A program made the position numbers and the translations under genes. This document shows positions 1 to 8,444 of a stretch of DNA of 64,000 nt, in pieces. Below the pieces are notes generated by a model that saw nothing but the letters and a program-made list of their open reading frames with translations, ran no database searches and was not told the DNA's origin. Source of the stretch: Salinivibrio sharmensis (GTDB taxonomy: Bacteria > Pseudomonadota > Gammaproteobacteria > Enterobacterales > Vibrionaceae). Where the stretch lies: the NCBI RefSeq assembly GCF_001995985.1, contig NZ_MUFC01000004.1:202117-266116 (forward strand). Reading direction: 5' to 3'. Within the stretch, counting starts at the first letter, position 1; each line of letters opens with the position of its first letter.

Positions 1-239
1 GTTAACGCTTGTTCAGCCCCTTGTTTAATGTCGTCCCACGCATCGTCACTGGCATGTTGCAGCTCATTAATGCGCGTTTTGGCTTGCTCTTTTCTTGCGC
101 GCAAATGCTCAATTGACTCTCGGTACTCTGCTTTCGCATTCGCCGAGGCAACGTTTGCTTTTTCTTCAAGCTTATCAATTTCTTGATTCCAGTCGTGCAA
201 GCGATTATGTAGCTTATCTATCATCTCTTGGCGTTGCAT
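1..239 (-). CDS. Coiled-coil protein, N-terminal part (runs off the window)
   Basis: Reading the minus strand from an ATG at 239-237 gives about 79 codons without a stop, continuing past the window edge. The start is preceded by TAGGAGGTAT, a near-perfect ribosome binding site. The visible protein is highly charged and rich in Glu, Lys, Gln and Ala, starting MQRQEMIDKLHNRLHDWNQE, with heptad-like spacing typical of a long helix or coiled coil. There is no signal peptide. It resembles the small hypothetical coiled-coil proteins often found beside BON-domain and stress genes, but I cannot assign a function. The downstream neighbour on the same strand order is the BON protein, about 70 bases upstream of this start, so the two may be co-transcribed. 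Confidence 0.75.
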   Translation of the reverse strand, partial: MQRQEMIDKLHNRLHDWNQEIDKLEEKANVASANAKAEYRESIEHLRARKEQAKTRINELQHASDDAWDDIKQGAEQAL

Positions 240-307
240 AATACCTCCTATTAAAAGGGCCTAAGTCTACGCACAGGCGATTAATTAGTGGCGAAACGCC
301 TTATTGT

Positions 308-886
308 TTAGGCATTGCCTTCGACGTCGAGTTCATCAATGACTCGCTCAACGTCTTGGGCGTTCTCGGCCATCAGAACTGCCAAATCGCGTGCTGCGTC
401 ACTTTTCACTTCGCCTGATAAGGTTGCGACGCCATCATCGACGGAGACATCAATATTGGTTCCACTAATGTCGGGATTCAGCAGCAAGCTTGTTTTAAGC
501 GCTGCGCTGACTTTGGTGTCAACGACGGCTTGGCCCAAGTCGGCTGATTGACTTGCAGGTTGTGACACGGTGAGCTCGTTTCTCACCTGACTTACCCCGT
601 CAATCTGACGCATCAAGCCACTGGCTAAGCTCTTGTCGAGCTCGGTATCTACTTTCCCGGTTAAAATGACCACGCCTTGCTCTACATCTGTGTTGATATC
701 AAAATTATTGAGGTTAGTGTTCACCATCAGCATCGACTCGGCTTTCCCATCAATCCACGCGTCTTTGGCTTCATTTTGCCAGTCATTGGCGCTGCTCGCT
801 GCAGAGACAGATGAAGCGCCAAGCGCAAGCGCTAACCCTAATGATACAAATAAAGGATGAAATCGACCTTGTGGAGTCGTCTTCAT
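308..886 (-). CDS. BON-domain periplasmic protein, OsmY-like
   Basis: The protein (192 aa) starts MKTTPQGRFHPLFVSLGLAL, with a typical Sec signal peptide ending near the SVSAAS segment, so it should be periplasmic. Two BON domains follow, roughly residues 40-110 and 120-190; each carries the VxLxGxV pattern (VVILTGKV and VATLSGEV). BON proteins such as OsmY and DolP bind the envelope and protect against osmotic or membrane stress. An in-frame TTG six codons upstream is possible, but AAGGAGG lies just before the ATG at 886, which fixes the start. A sigma-54-like promoter lies about 60 bases upstream, and the divergent neighbour is a sigma-54 activator, which suggests direct control (inference). 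It may be transcribed together with the coiled-coil gene that follows. Confidence 0.85.
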   Translation of the reverse strand: MKTTPQGRFHPLFVSLGLALALGASSVSAASSANDWQNEAKDAWIDGKAESMLMVNTNLNNFDINTDVEQGVVILTGKVDTELDKSLASGLMRQIDGVSQVRNELTVSQPASQSADLGQAVVDTKVSAALKTSLLLNPDISGTNIDVSVDDGVATLSGEVKSDAARDLAVLMAENAQDVERVIDELDVEGNA

Positions 887-945
887 TAAATCCTCCTTTT
901 TCAATGAGTGTGAGCAACGTTGTGGCGTTGCTAGGTCTAATAAAA

Positions 946-960
946 GCGAAATCTATGCCA
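946..960 (-). promoter_or_regulatory. Candidate sigma-54 (-24/-12) promoter for the BON gene
   Basis: The minus strand reads TGGCATAGATTTCGC, which matches the TGGCAY-N5-TTGC consensus at every conserved base except one. It lies about 60 bases upstream of the BON-protein start in an AT-rich gap, facing that gene. The divergent gene at 1117 encodes a sigma-54-dependent activator. The match is seen in the sequence; the function is inferred. Confidence 0.45.
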
Positions 961-1116
961 CTTTTAAAAATATCTAAAAATCAGAAGCTTAACTATGTTA
1001 TGATGAATTGAATATTTTTCTATTTAGGTAATTTTTTCTTATATAGGGTAATTATTACTTAATTGCTAGGGTTGGATATGGCAGTCTAGAACAACAAAAC
1101 GCTTGGAAGGAGTGCG

Positions 1117-2517
1117 ATGTATATGTCTTGCTTGTTCGCTTATTTACCTCAATCGTCAGATGCCTCTTTGCGTCAGATGCTAAAGGTGGCGCTTAACGCG
1201 CGAGCTACGAACGTGGTGTGCTTTGATACGTTAGCCGCACTGTTGGAATCGTGTCAGCTTGATGGCCCTGACTGGGTCGTATTAGATGTTGATACCAAGG
1301 ATGGCGATATCGATGAGCTGCTCACCATCATGACACGTGTCACCCACGCGCAATGGGTGTTATTGACTGATGGTGCGCCCTTTCCTGCTTGGAATCACCA
1401 CGCCCAAGACATGGCAGCGATGGTATTTCGTCGTCCTATCGATAAGCAGGCCTTCCAGCGTCTCGTTATTGATCAGGTTTACAGTGAGGATCGAGGGCAA
1501 TCACAGGGTACCCCCGTTATGACTAGCCAGGCGGATCAATACGGCTATTTATTGGGCTCGTCAAGCCCGATGCAGGCCCTGTACCGCCAGCTTCAACGAC
1601 TGGGCCCAACGAAAGCGAATGTGTTTATCATCGGTGAGAGTGGGGTGGGCAAGGAGCATGTCGCAAAAACACTCCATGGCTTGGGTCGACCGACTGACAT
1701 AGGCGAGATGGACATGCGAAGCCAAGGGGGGGATGCCCCTTTTATGGCGGTCAACTGTGGGGCGCTGAGCCCAGAACTGATCGAAAGTGAGTTGTTTGGT
1801 CATGTCAAAGGGGCGTTTACTGGCGCGCATCAAGATCACCAAGGGATTTTTTACCAAGCCGAAGGGGGAACGGTGTTTCTCGATGAAATAACGGAAATGC
1901 CCCAGTCGCTGCAAGTGAAATTATTGAGGGTGCTGGAGTCAGGGGAATATCGCCCGGTTGGCTCGACACGCAATCAACAAGCGAACGTGCGTCTCCTGGC
2001 CGCCACCAACCGCGATGCGCGAGAGGCGATTCAGCAAGGCAAGCTGCGTGAGGATATTTATTATCGCTTGGCACAATTTGTGGTGACGGTTCCGCCATTA
2101 AGGGCGCGAGGCGATGACATTCATGCACTGACCACGCATTTCCTCGCTGAATTGAATTTTAATCATCAGACAACCGTGAGCATTAGCGATAACGCGCTCG
2201 AGCACGTCCAGCGCTACCATTGGCCAGGGAATGTACGTGAGCTTAAACATGCTATTGAGCATGGCTTTCTATTGAGTAACGGGTGCATTGAAGTCACGGA
2301 TCTACCCGCTAGCGTGATGGTTGATGATCCGTCGACAGCAGTTGAGACGCTTGCGCTGCCAGAGGGAATCAGTCTCGATGAACTCGAAAAAGCAGCGATT
2401 TTACAAACACTCGCACGCTATCAAGGAAACCGTCAGCGTACGGCTAAGGCGCTTGGGATCAGCTCTAAAACCTTATACAACAAACTCCAGCAATATCATG
2501 CGTTATCGTCTGATTGA
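1117..2517 (+). CDS. Sigma-54-dependent response regulator, degenerate receiver (VpsR/NtrC-like)
   Basis: This 466-residue protein has three parts. Residues 1-125 form a receiver-like domain with an Asp cluster (VVLDVD, near 55-59), but the conserved Lys-Pro at the end is Arg-Arg-Pro (near 105-107), so phosphorylation is uncertain. Residues 145-385 form the AAA+ module: Walker A GESGVGKE at 173-180, the sigma-54 contact loop GAFTGA at 232-237 and Walker B TVFLDE at 252-257. A stretch of about 15 residues after Walker A (near 190-206) is longer than usual. A Fis-type helix-turn-helix ends the protein (RTAKALGISSKTLYNKL). GGAAGGAG stands seven bases before the start. The family activates RNA polymerase with sigma-54; relatives in Vibrio (VpsR, LuxO) control biofilm and quorum sensing. 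Its 3' end overlaps the convergent neighbour by 22 bases. Confidence 0.88.
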   Translation: MYMSCLFAYLPQSSDASLRQMLKVALNARATNVVCFDTLAALLESCQLDGPDWVVLDVDTKDGDIDELLTIMTRVTHAQWVLLTDGAPFPAWNHHAQDMAAMVFRRPIDKQAFQRLVIDQVYSEDRGQSQGTPVMTSQADQYGYLLGSSSPMQALYRQLQRLGPTKANVFIIGESGVGKEHVAKTLHGLGRPTDIGEMDMRSQGGDAPFMAVNCGALSPELIESELFGHVKGAFTGAHQDHQGIFYQAEGGTVFLDEITEMPQSLQVKLLRVLESGEYRPVGSTRNQQANVRLLAATNRDAREAIQQGKLREDIYYRLAQFVVTVPPLRARGDDIHALTTHFLAELNFNHQTTVSISDNALEHVQRYHWPGNVRELKHAIEHGFLLSNGCIEVTDLPASVMVDDPSTAVETLALPEGISLDELEKAAILQTLARYQGNRQRTAKALGISSKTLYNKLQQYHALSSD

Positions 2518-4148
2518 GCCGTATCAGGCAGAGGCGGAGACAGGATCGCGAGTGATTGAGGCTGCGCGTCAATCGTCAGTTTTCGGTCGCGATATAGCTC
2601 ACCGTCAATGACATAATCAATGACGGATGTGGCACGTATCGAAACGCGTGTCACTTGTTGATAGTGAGTAAAGCGGCCTAACCGTGTTTCAAACAGGCTC
2701 GAGAGTGCTAACTCCATCAGGGACAATGCGGTATCTGTTTTGGTGGTGCTTGCGGTGAGCCAAGTGACATCGAGTTTGCCGTCGGCGTAATTTGGCTGGC
2801 CTTGCCCTTGTGCCAATAAGGTTGTCATTGGCGCGGCATTGGCGATCACCATACTGGTGGTGCGGATCAATTGAGGCGCTTGCTGGTCGAATTGAACGGT
2901 GAGATCGATGGCTTGATTTTGACTGGCGGCCCCAAATAAACCCTGCAAATACGCCCACTGGCCTAATTGATTTTTTTGCTCTCGAGCGGCGTGGCGAATC
3001 ATTTGTTGTTCAAAGCCGACGCCCACGACTAGCAACGCCACTTTGCCGTTACAGCGTGCGGTGTCGATAGTTCGAGGTGTCCCATCTAAAATCACATCGC
3101 AAGCGGCATCAATATTTAAAAATTTGGTTTTTATCCCCCACAGCGCATGGCACAAGGCATTTGCGGTGCCAAGCGGCAATACGCCTAAAGGGATTGCGGT
3201 GTTAATCAGTGCTCTCGCAACGGCGTTTACTGTGCCATCTCCACCGGCAGCGATCACCACATCAGCCTGTTGTGAAACAGCGCGGCAAGCGAGTTGATAA
3301 CTGCGACGATTATGGCGTGTCTGATGGACGACTAACCGATACCCGTCACCTAAATAGGCCTGAATATAGTCGCGGTGCTTACGCCATTTCTTTCCACCTG
3401 CGGCAGGATTAGCAATGATCCAAGCAATGGGACGCGCCAACCGCAACGCACCGCTTTGCTGAAAACGCACCAAAGCGCGGCGCTGGCGTCGGTTCAAGTG
3501 TGCTTTAGGGCGTATTGTTTTGATTGCGTCCAGTACCTCATCAAGCGTTTGTTGAGGGGAAAGCGCCCAAAGGTAGGCGGCCACCACCATCACGGACCGC
3601 CCGCGTCCTAGTGCACAATGTACCACTACGTTGTGTCTGGCTTGTCGCTGCTGATGCAGCCACTGCAACGCGCGCATCAGTTGGCTACGCGAGGGGTAGG
3701 CGTGATCTAGAACGGGCACAGATAGATAGGCAACAGTCTGTGATTGGGTGAAGCGGTCGACGCTTTCAAACTCAGCGGTGACATCTAATATTCCATCAAT
3801 ACCTTGTGCTTGTAGATCGGGTATGTCTTGATGGGTCAGGCGGGCACCGACATATAGCCCAGGAGCAACTTGCTGGACGGGCGGTGTGATATCACGTTTC
3901 CTCGCCCAACGATTATACAGGTGAGTAAAGGCAAAAAATGGCGCAAACACCCACTGACTGATGCGAGGCAACTGCCCAGATTGGCGTTTGCGAAAAAGGC
4001 GAGGCTGGTTGCGCCAATAAGCGATGCTGACGGTGAAAAACGCTGCCGCGCACCATGCGAAAAGCAAGGTAAGAAGGAGGTTGGGCATCCACCAGCTGAC
4101 CGTGAATAAACACGCGGCGACCAAGCTATAAAAGGGACCAATCAACAC
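2496..4148 (-). CDS. Dual-specificity phosphatase / diacylglycerol kinase fusion membrane protein
   Basis: This 550-residue protein joins three modules. The first 45 residues are two hydrophobic segments, probably a membrane anchor. Residues 92-232 are a dual-specificity phosphatase domain with the P-loop HCALGRGRS (catalytic Cys178). Residues 238-545 are a lipid kinase domain of the DAGK/YegS/sphingosine-kinase type with NPAAGGKK, AGGDGTVN (302-306) and a PLGTANALC segment, which form the nucleotide site. The kinase half would phosphorylate diacylglycerol or a related lipid, and the phosphatase half would remove phosphate from a protein or lipid; the pairing suggests membrane lipid turnover or signalling (inference). 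The start is GTG, placed by AAGGAG nine bases upstream. Similar fusions are annotated in other proteobacteria, but I know of no defined substrate. Confidence 0.85.
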   Translation of the reverse strand: MLIGPFYSLVAACLFTVSWWMPNLLLTLLFAWCAAAFFTVSIAYWRNQPRLFRKRQSGQLPRISQWVFAPFFAFTHLYNRWARKRDITPPVQQVAPGLYVGARLTHQDIPDLQAQGIDGILDVTAEFESVDRFTQSQTVAYLSVPVLDHAYPSRSQLMRALQWLHQQRQARHNVVVHCALGRGRSVMVVAAYLWALSPQQTLDEVLDAIKTIRPKAHLNRRQRRALVRFQQSGALRLARPIAWIIANPAAGGKKWRKHRDYIQAYLGDGYRLVVHQTRHNRRSYQLACRAVSQQADVVIAAGGDGTVNAVARALINTAIPLGVLPLGTANALCHALWGIKTKFLNIDAACDVILDGTPRTIDTARCNGKVALLVVGVGFEQQMIRHAAREQKNQLGQWAYLQGLFGAASQNQAIDLTVQFDQQAPQLIRTTSMVIANAAPMTTLLAQGQGQPNYADGKLDVTWLTASTTKTDTALSLMELALSSLFETRLGRFTHYQQVTRVSIRATSVIDYVIDGELYRDRKLTIDAQPQSLAILSPPLPDTAQSDDNA

Positions 4149-4240
4149 GCTTATTCACTCCTTGTTATCCGGCAGAAACGGCATCGTTAAACAATCCAGT
4201 TGTTACTATACGTTAGCCCGACCCAATCTCATAAAATCAT

Positions 4241-4270
4241 AAAAAACGGCACGTCTGACGTGCCGTTTTT
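4241..4270 (-). terminator. Rho-independent terminator of trhO
   Basis: A 13-bp stem (AAAAACGGCACGT pairing with its complement, loop CTG) is followed on the minus strand by a run of six T. It lies seven bases after the trhO stop codon. The flanking A and T runs make it usable in both directions, but no plus-strand gene ends nearby. Confidence 0.85.
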
Positions 4271-4276
4271 GTCTGA

Positions 4277-5257
4277 TTATTTATCTTGGTTTTGACGTTG
4301 GCGCCGGAATTTTTTCATTGCGCGACGTTGTTCAATGATCTTTCTCGCTTCACCGCCGACGTGCTGTTCACCGCGTTCTCGTGCAAGTCGGACTTGGTAC
4401 TCTCGCTCTCGAAACGCTGCCTTTTGGGCGTCGGTGTGTTTGTCGATGCATTTAGGGCAAGAGACGCCTTGCTCATAGTGTTCGCTTTCCATGTCCGCTT
4501 GCGTGATGGGCAGGCGACAGGCATTACACATTGCGTAAGACCCTCGCTCCAAATCGTGATTAACAGCTACACGGCTGTCGAAGACATAACACTCACCGTT
4601 CCACAAGCTTTCACTCTCAGGCACTTCTTCGAGGTACTTCAGGATCCCGCCTTCTAGGTGATACACCTCATCGAAACCTTTCTCTTTCAAAAAAGCGGTC
4701 GATTTTTCACAGCGGATCCCACCAGTACAAAACATAGCCACTTTTTTATGCTTCGTCAGATCAAGCTGCTGTTCGACATAGTCAGGGAATTCACGGAAGC
4801 TATCTGTATGTGGGTTAATAGCCCGCTCAAAGGTACCAATCTCGATTTCGTAATCATTACGTGTATCGATCACTAAAACGTCTGGATCGCTGATTAATTG
4901 GTTCCATTCTGTTGGCTTGACATAGGTGCCCACGCTTTGGCGCGGATCAATGCCTTCAACCCCCATGGTCACAATTTCTTTTTTGAGTTTTACCTTGGTG
5001 CGACTAAATGGCTGGCTGTCTTCGAACGACTCTTTATAGTCAATATCCGCTAGGCGTGGATCGTTTTTAAACCACGCAAATAGCGCATCCATGTTTTCTC
5101 TTGTCGCGGCCACTGTGCCATTTATGCCTTCTTGGGCGAGAAGGAGTGTGCCGCCGATTTGGTTGGCTTCCATGACTTCAAGCAGTGGTGCTTGCAAAGA
5201 CTGATAGTCGTCGAGTGTGACAAATTTATATAAGGCACAAATGACATATTTAGACAT
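4277..5257 (-). CDS. trhO: tRNA uridine(34) hydroxylase, rhodanese family
   Basis: This is the TrhO (YceA) family: oxygen-dependent hydroxylation of U34 in tRNA, giving 5-hydroxyuridine. The 326-residue protein has the family N-terminal domain ([20 protein letters not shown]), then a rhodanese domain near residues 125-225 with the active-site loop [11 protein letters not shown], where the first Cys is the catalytic one. A Cys-rich tail (CNACRLP and CPKC motifs) looks like a zinc site and is usual in gammaproteobacterial members. The reading frame is open 50 codons further upstream, but AGAGGAAAC sits just before the ATG at 5257 and the protein then starts as in known homologues. It is a single-gene unit with its own terminator. 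Confidence 0.92.
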   Translation of the reverse strand: MSKYVICALYKFVTLDDYQSLQAPLLEVMEANQIGGTLLLAQEGINGTVAATRENMDALFAWFKNDPRLADIDYKESFEDSQPFSRTKVKLKKEIVTMGVEGIDPRQSVGTYVKPTEWNQLISDPDVLVIDTRNDYEIEIGTFERAINPHTDSFREFPDYVEQQLDLTKHKKVAMFCTGGIRCEKSTAFLKEKGFDEVYHLEGGILKYLEEVPESESLWNGECYVFDSRVAVNHDLERGSYAMCNACRLPITQADMESEHYEQGVSCPKCIDKHTDAQKAAFREREYQVRLARERGEQHVGGEARKIIEQRRAMKKFRRQRQNQDK

Positions 5258-5659
5258 CTTGTTTCCTCTTGCTGGCTGGAGCGTAAATCCAGTGCATGGG
5301 TGGTGTGTATACGTGAGCGCGGAGTATAGCGAATGCCACTGACGCAAAACACCGGATAAAAGTAAGGTTAAATGTCGCGCTCGCTGATAGTAGAACACGT
5401 CAAGCACGCTACTTCGTGTTCAAATCAAATTGCATTGATAGTTATTCATTATTGTCTGATTTTTGTGAGATCAACATCACGTATAAATGGTGTTTTTATC
5501 GCCTGAAACCTCATTTGGACTTAATTTGAATGGGTTTTTAGTCACGCCAGAATGGTTTATTGCTTTATGGTCTAATTATTTTGTTAGTTGGCGTGCACCG
5601 GCTAGGCAGTGGTCTAGCAAGCAAAGTAATTAGCCAAGCATCAAGAAAGGATGCAAAAC
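5258..5659. other. Intergenic region between trhO and the alanine symporter
   Basis: About 400 AT-rich bases between two divergent genes, so both promoters should be here. I see no convincing small gene. A TGTGA...TCAC pair near 5465-5482 was checked as a CRP site, but its spacing is wrong. Confidence 0.5.
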
Positions 5660-7042
5660 ATGATTGAAGAATGGATTAATGCCTTTGTCGGCTTTATTTG
5701 GGGTAAGCCGATGTTGATCTTACTGGTTGGCGGTGGGGTCTTCTTTACCCTTTATGGTAAGTTCACCCCGTTTCGTTATATGGCACACAGCATCAAGCTG
5801 TTAACCGGTAAGGTGGACGATGGTAGTGGCCATGGTGATTTATCTCATCGCAAAGCACTTGCTGCCGCGCTCTCCGGCACTTTGGGTCTCGGTAATATTG
5901 CCGGTGTAGCTCTGGCGCTAAGTGCCGGTGGACCGGGTGCGGTGTTTTGGATGTGGTTAACGGCATTACTGGGCGTCTCGACCAAGTTTTATACTTGTAC
6001 GCTGGGGGTTATGTATCGTCACAAAGACGCCAAGGGAAACGTACATGGTGGTCCCATGTATACAGTTCGGCACGGTTTAGGGCCAAAATTTAAATGGTTG
6101 GCGGTGATGTTTGCCATTGCCGGTCTAATGGGGTTTGTACCGTCTTTCCAAATTAACCAGCTTGGTGCCGTGGTACAAACTCAGCTATTTCCGGGTGTCG
6201 CTTGGCTGGAGAGCAGCGCCTTCTCTTGGGCGCTGGGTATTGTACTGGCGATCTTTGTTGGCATGGTGATTTGGGGTGGTTTGAAGCGTGTGGCTGATGT
6301 TGCCGGCGCGTTGGTGCCCCTGATGGCGGGGAGTTATATGGTGATGGCGATTGCTGCCTTGGCGATCAATGCCGAGCGCGTCCCTGGCGTGTTTCAGTCC
6401 ATTTTTGCCAGCGCCTTTTCACCGGATGCGATGTTTGGTGGCTTGATCAGTGTGATTATTGTTGGGGTGAGTCGTGGCGCTTTTTCTAATGAAGCTGGGA
6501 TTGGCACCGAAGTCATGGCCCACAGTGCGGCAAAGACCAATGAGCCTGTTCGTGAGGGCTTAGTCGCTAGCCTGGGTCCTATCATTGATACCTTGATTGT
6601 CTGTAGTTGTACTGCGCTGGTGATATTGGTAACCGGTGTGCTCGATCAGGCCGAGGGCATGCAAGGTGTTAGCCTGACCATGGCGGCATTTAAAGCGGCC
6701 TTTGGCGCGCCAGGGGCGTGGCTGTTGGCGGCACAGGTGTTAGTGTTGTCTTTCACCACGGTATTTACATTTTGGTATTACGGCTATAAATGCTTTGTCT
6801 ATTTGTTTGGCGAGCAGGCGGGTCAGTATTATAAGTACCTATACTTATCGCTTGTGGTGCTGGGGGCGGTATTATCGCTGGATGTGGTGTTCTTATTCCT
6901 CATTGGGGCGTATGGGCTGATGGCAGTGCCCACCATGGTCTCCGCGTTGCTGCTGGCGCCTAAGGTAAACCAAGCCGCTAAAACGTATTTTGCCAGCCAC
7001 CGTTACCGTGAAAGTCACCGCTCACAGGTAACCGACAGTTAA
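5660..7042 (+). CDS. Sodium:alanine symporter (AGCS family)
   Basis: The 460-residue protein is strongly hydrophobic with about ten membrane segments and carries AGCS hallmarks: ALSGTLGLGNIAGVALAL near residue 75, a GGPGAVFWMW segment soon after, and SRGAFSNEAGIGTEVMAHS near residue 275. These carriers take up alanine or glycine with Na+ or H+ across the inner membrane. An ATG nine bases earlier (5651) directly abuts the AAGAAAGG ribosome site, so the second ATG at 5660 with nine-base spacing is preferred. A strong terminator follows. Substrate specificity (alanine against glycine) cannot be read here. The gene stands alone. Confidence 0.9.
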   Translation: MIEEWINAFVGFIWGKPMLILLVGGGVFFTLYGKFTPFRYMAHSIKLLTGKVDDGSGHGDLSHRKALAAALSGTLGLGNIAGVALALSAGGPGAVFWMWLTALLGVSTKFYTCTLGVMYRHKDAKGNVHGGPMYTVRHGLGPKFKWLAVMFAIAGLMGFVPSFQINQLGAVVQTQLFPGVAWLESSAFSWALGIVLAIFVGMVIWGGLKRVADVAGALVPLMAGSYMVMAIAALAINAERVPGVFQSIFASAFSPDAMFGGLISVIIVGVSRGAFSNEAGIGTEVMAHSAAKTNEPVREGLVASLGPIIDTLIVCSCTALVILVTGVLDQAEGMQGVSLTMAAFKAAFGAPGAWLLAAQVLVLSFTTVFTFWYYGYKCFVYLFGEQAGQYYKYLYLSLVVLGAVLSLDVVFLFLIGAYGLMAVPTMVSALLLAPKVNQAAKTYFASHRYRESHRSQVTDS

Positions 7043-7080
7043 TGTCTTGACTGACAACTTTGTTGTCACGCTAAAACTAA

Positions 7081-7110
7081 CAAAGGCTGCCAATGTGCAG
7101 CCTTTGTTTT
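7081..7110 (+). terminator. Rho-independent terminator after the alanine symporter
   Basis: A perfect 10-bp stem (CAAAGGCTGC and its complement, loop CAATGT) is followed by TTTT. It lies 38 bases after the symporter stop and could partly serve the convergent cheV as well. Confidence 0.85.
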
Positions 7111-7137
7111 GTTCACTATGTTGGCCTTTATCGTTGA

Positions 7138-8133
7138 TTAATCATCAAGTGGTGCGCCGAATACGTAGGTATCAGCCAGGCTCACCATGCGACCGATTTC
7201 AGGCTTGGTAATGGTGTCATTTGCGCCTAATTGTAAGGCTTTGGCACGGTTATCCTCGCTCATGATCGATGAGAACATGATAATCGGCATCGTTTTATAG
7301 GTATCCATCTCTCTGAGGCGTTTGACTAAGTGCATGCCGTCCATGCGTGGCATTTCTACGTCTGACACGATCGCATCGACAAATTCATTGATCGACACGC
7401 CCTCTTCTTTGGAAATGCGTTCGAATTCGGTGAGTTTGTCAAAGGCCTCGCCACCATCTTTGGCCGATATAATGTTAAAGCCGGCTGAGCGTAGCGTGTT
7501 TTCAATCAAGCTACGAATAAAGGCAGAGTCGTCGACCACCAATATGGTTTTTGCCTCGCGCTTTTTCGCACTCGACTCAGAAATATTGACGTTTCTATCC
7601 TGAGTGACATCGTATTTTTCCATGCTCAATTCAGGGTTGATATCGGCAATGATTTTCTCAAAGTCCAAAATCATAATCAGGTTATTGTCTTTACGGACAA
7701 CGGCTACCACACAATCTTGCTCGCCGGCTTCTAAGAATTGACTCGGTGACTCAACCGCTTCCCAGGAAATGCGGTGAATGCGGCTGATGCTGTCAATCAA
7801 AAAGCCATTGGTCATGTTGTTAAAATCGGTGACGATCACGAACTTGTTGTCTTTTTCGGGGCGAGTGGGAACGCCCAGCCAGCCTGCGAGGTCGATCAGT
7901 GGGGTGAGTTTATCGCGTGATGAAAACACTCCAATCATGTGCGACTGTGCATTTGGATAGTCAGTGGTTTCTGGAACCTGAATAACTTCGCGAACCTTGG
8001 CAACGTTGATACCGTAGTAGCAGGTTTTGGTACTGCCGTCAGGAAGTTGCTTGATTAAGTGAAACTCAATGATCTCTAGCTCATTCGTACCACTTTCCGT
8101 CAATATTTCGTTCTTTGTTGGCTCGTCGTTCAT
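7138..8133 (-). CDS. cheV: Chemotaxis coupling protein CheV (CheW domain + receiver)
   Basis: The protein has a CheW-like domain (residues about 20-170) and a CheY-like receiver (about 195-325). In the receiver the acidic pocket VVDDS, the phospho-acceptor in VSDVEMPRMDG, the Ser of MFSS and the Lys of ITKPE are all present, so it should be phosphorylated by CheA. CheV links chemoreceptors to CheA and tunes signalling. A GTG three codons upstream (8142) is also possible; AAAGGA lies too close to the GTG and rather far from the ATG at 8133, so the start is not certain. The gene is not within a chemotaxis operon; a chemoreceptor is present far away at 54.7 kb. Vibrios often have several CheV copies. 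Confidence 0.88.
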   Translation of the reverse strand: MNDEPTKNEILTESGTNELEIIEFHLIKQLPDGSTKTCYYGINVAKVREVIQVPETTDYPNAQSHMIGVFSSRDKLTPLIDLAGWLGVPTRPEKDNKFVIVTDFNNMTNGFLIDSISRIHRISWEAVESPSQFLEAGEQDCVVAVVRKDNNLIMILDFEKIIADINPELSMEKYDVTQDRNVNISESSAKKREAKTILVVDDSAFIRSLIENTLRSAGFNIISAKDGGEAFDKLTEFERISKEEGVSINEFVDAIVSDVEMPRMDGMHLVKRLREMDTYKTMPIIMFSSIMSEDNRAKALQLGANDTITKPEIGRMVSLADTYVFGAPLDD

Positions 8134-8444
8134 GCCTACCACATTTCCTTTCGATATCAGCGAATAAAGCTGGCGTTAAACTGAGTTTGTTTCAGTATAA
8201 GCCTGAGATCAATAAAGCGACAATATTTGCTATACAACCAAGCTGCTTTCTGTGGGCTATGGCGCTAAAAACGTGATGAATAACAGGGATAAAGATACAA
8301 GGCTTTAACATGTCAAGACTCAGACGGGCAGCGTAAGCCGTGGTCGCTATACCCGCACAACGACGTGAAGCATGCCCAGTTGCGTTGTTGGTGAGACTAT
8401 GTCATCAATGAAGAAGTGGTGTATCGCGAAAAGAGGAGGCAAGG
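8134..8444. other. Intergenic region between cheV and the aldehyde dehydrogenase
   Basis: About 310 bases between divergent genes. I see no gene, repeat or clear hairpin; promoters of both neighbours are expected here. Confidence 0.4.

Noticed and set aside
5258..5407. N-terminal extension of trhO by 50 residues
   Set aside because: AGAGGAAAC precedes the ATG at 5257 and homologues begin with the same MSKYV-type sequence.
5465..5482. CRP site TGTGA...TCAC upstream of the alanine symporter
   Set aside because: The half-sites are separated by eight rather than six bases.
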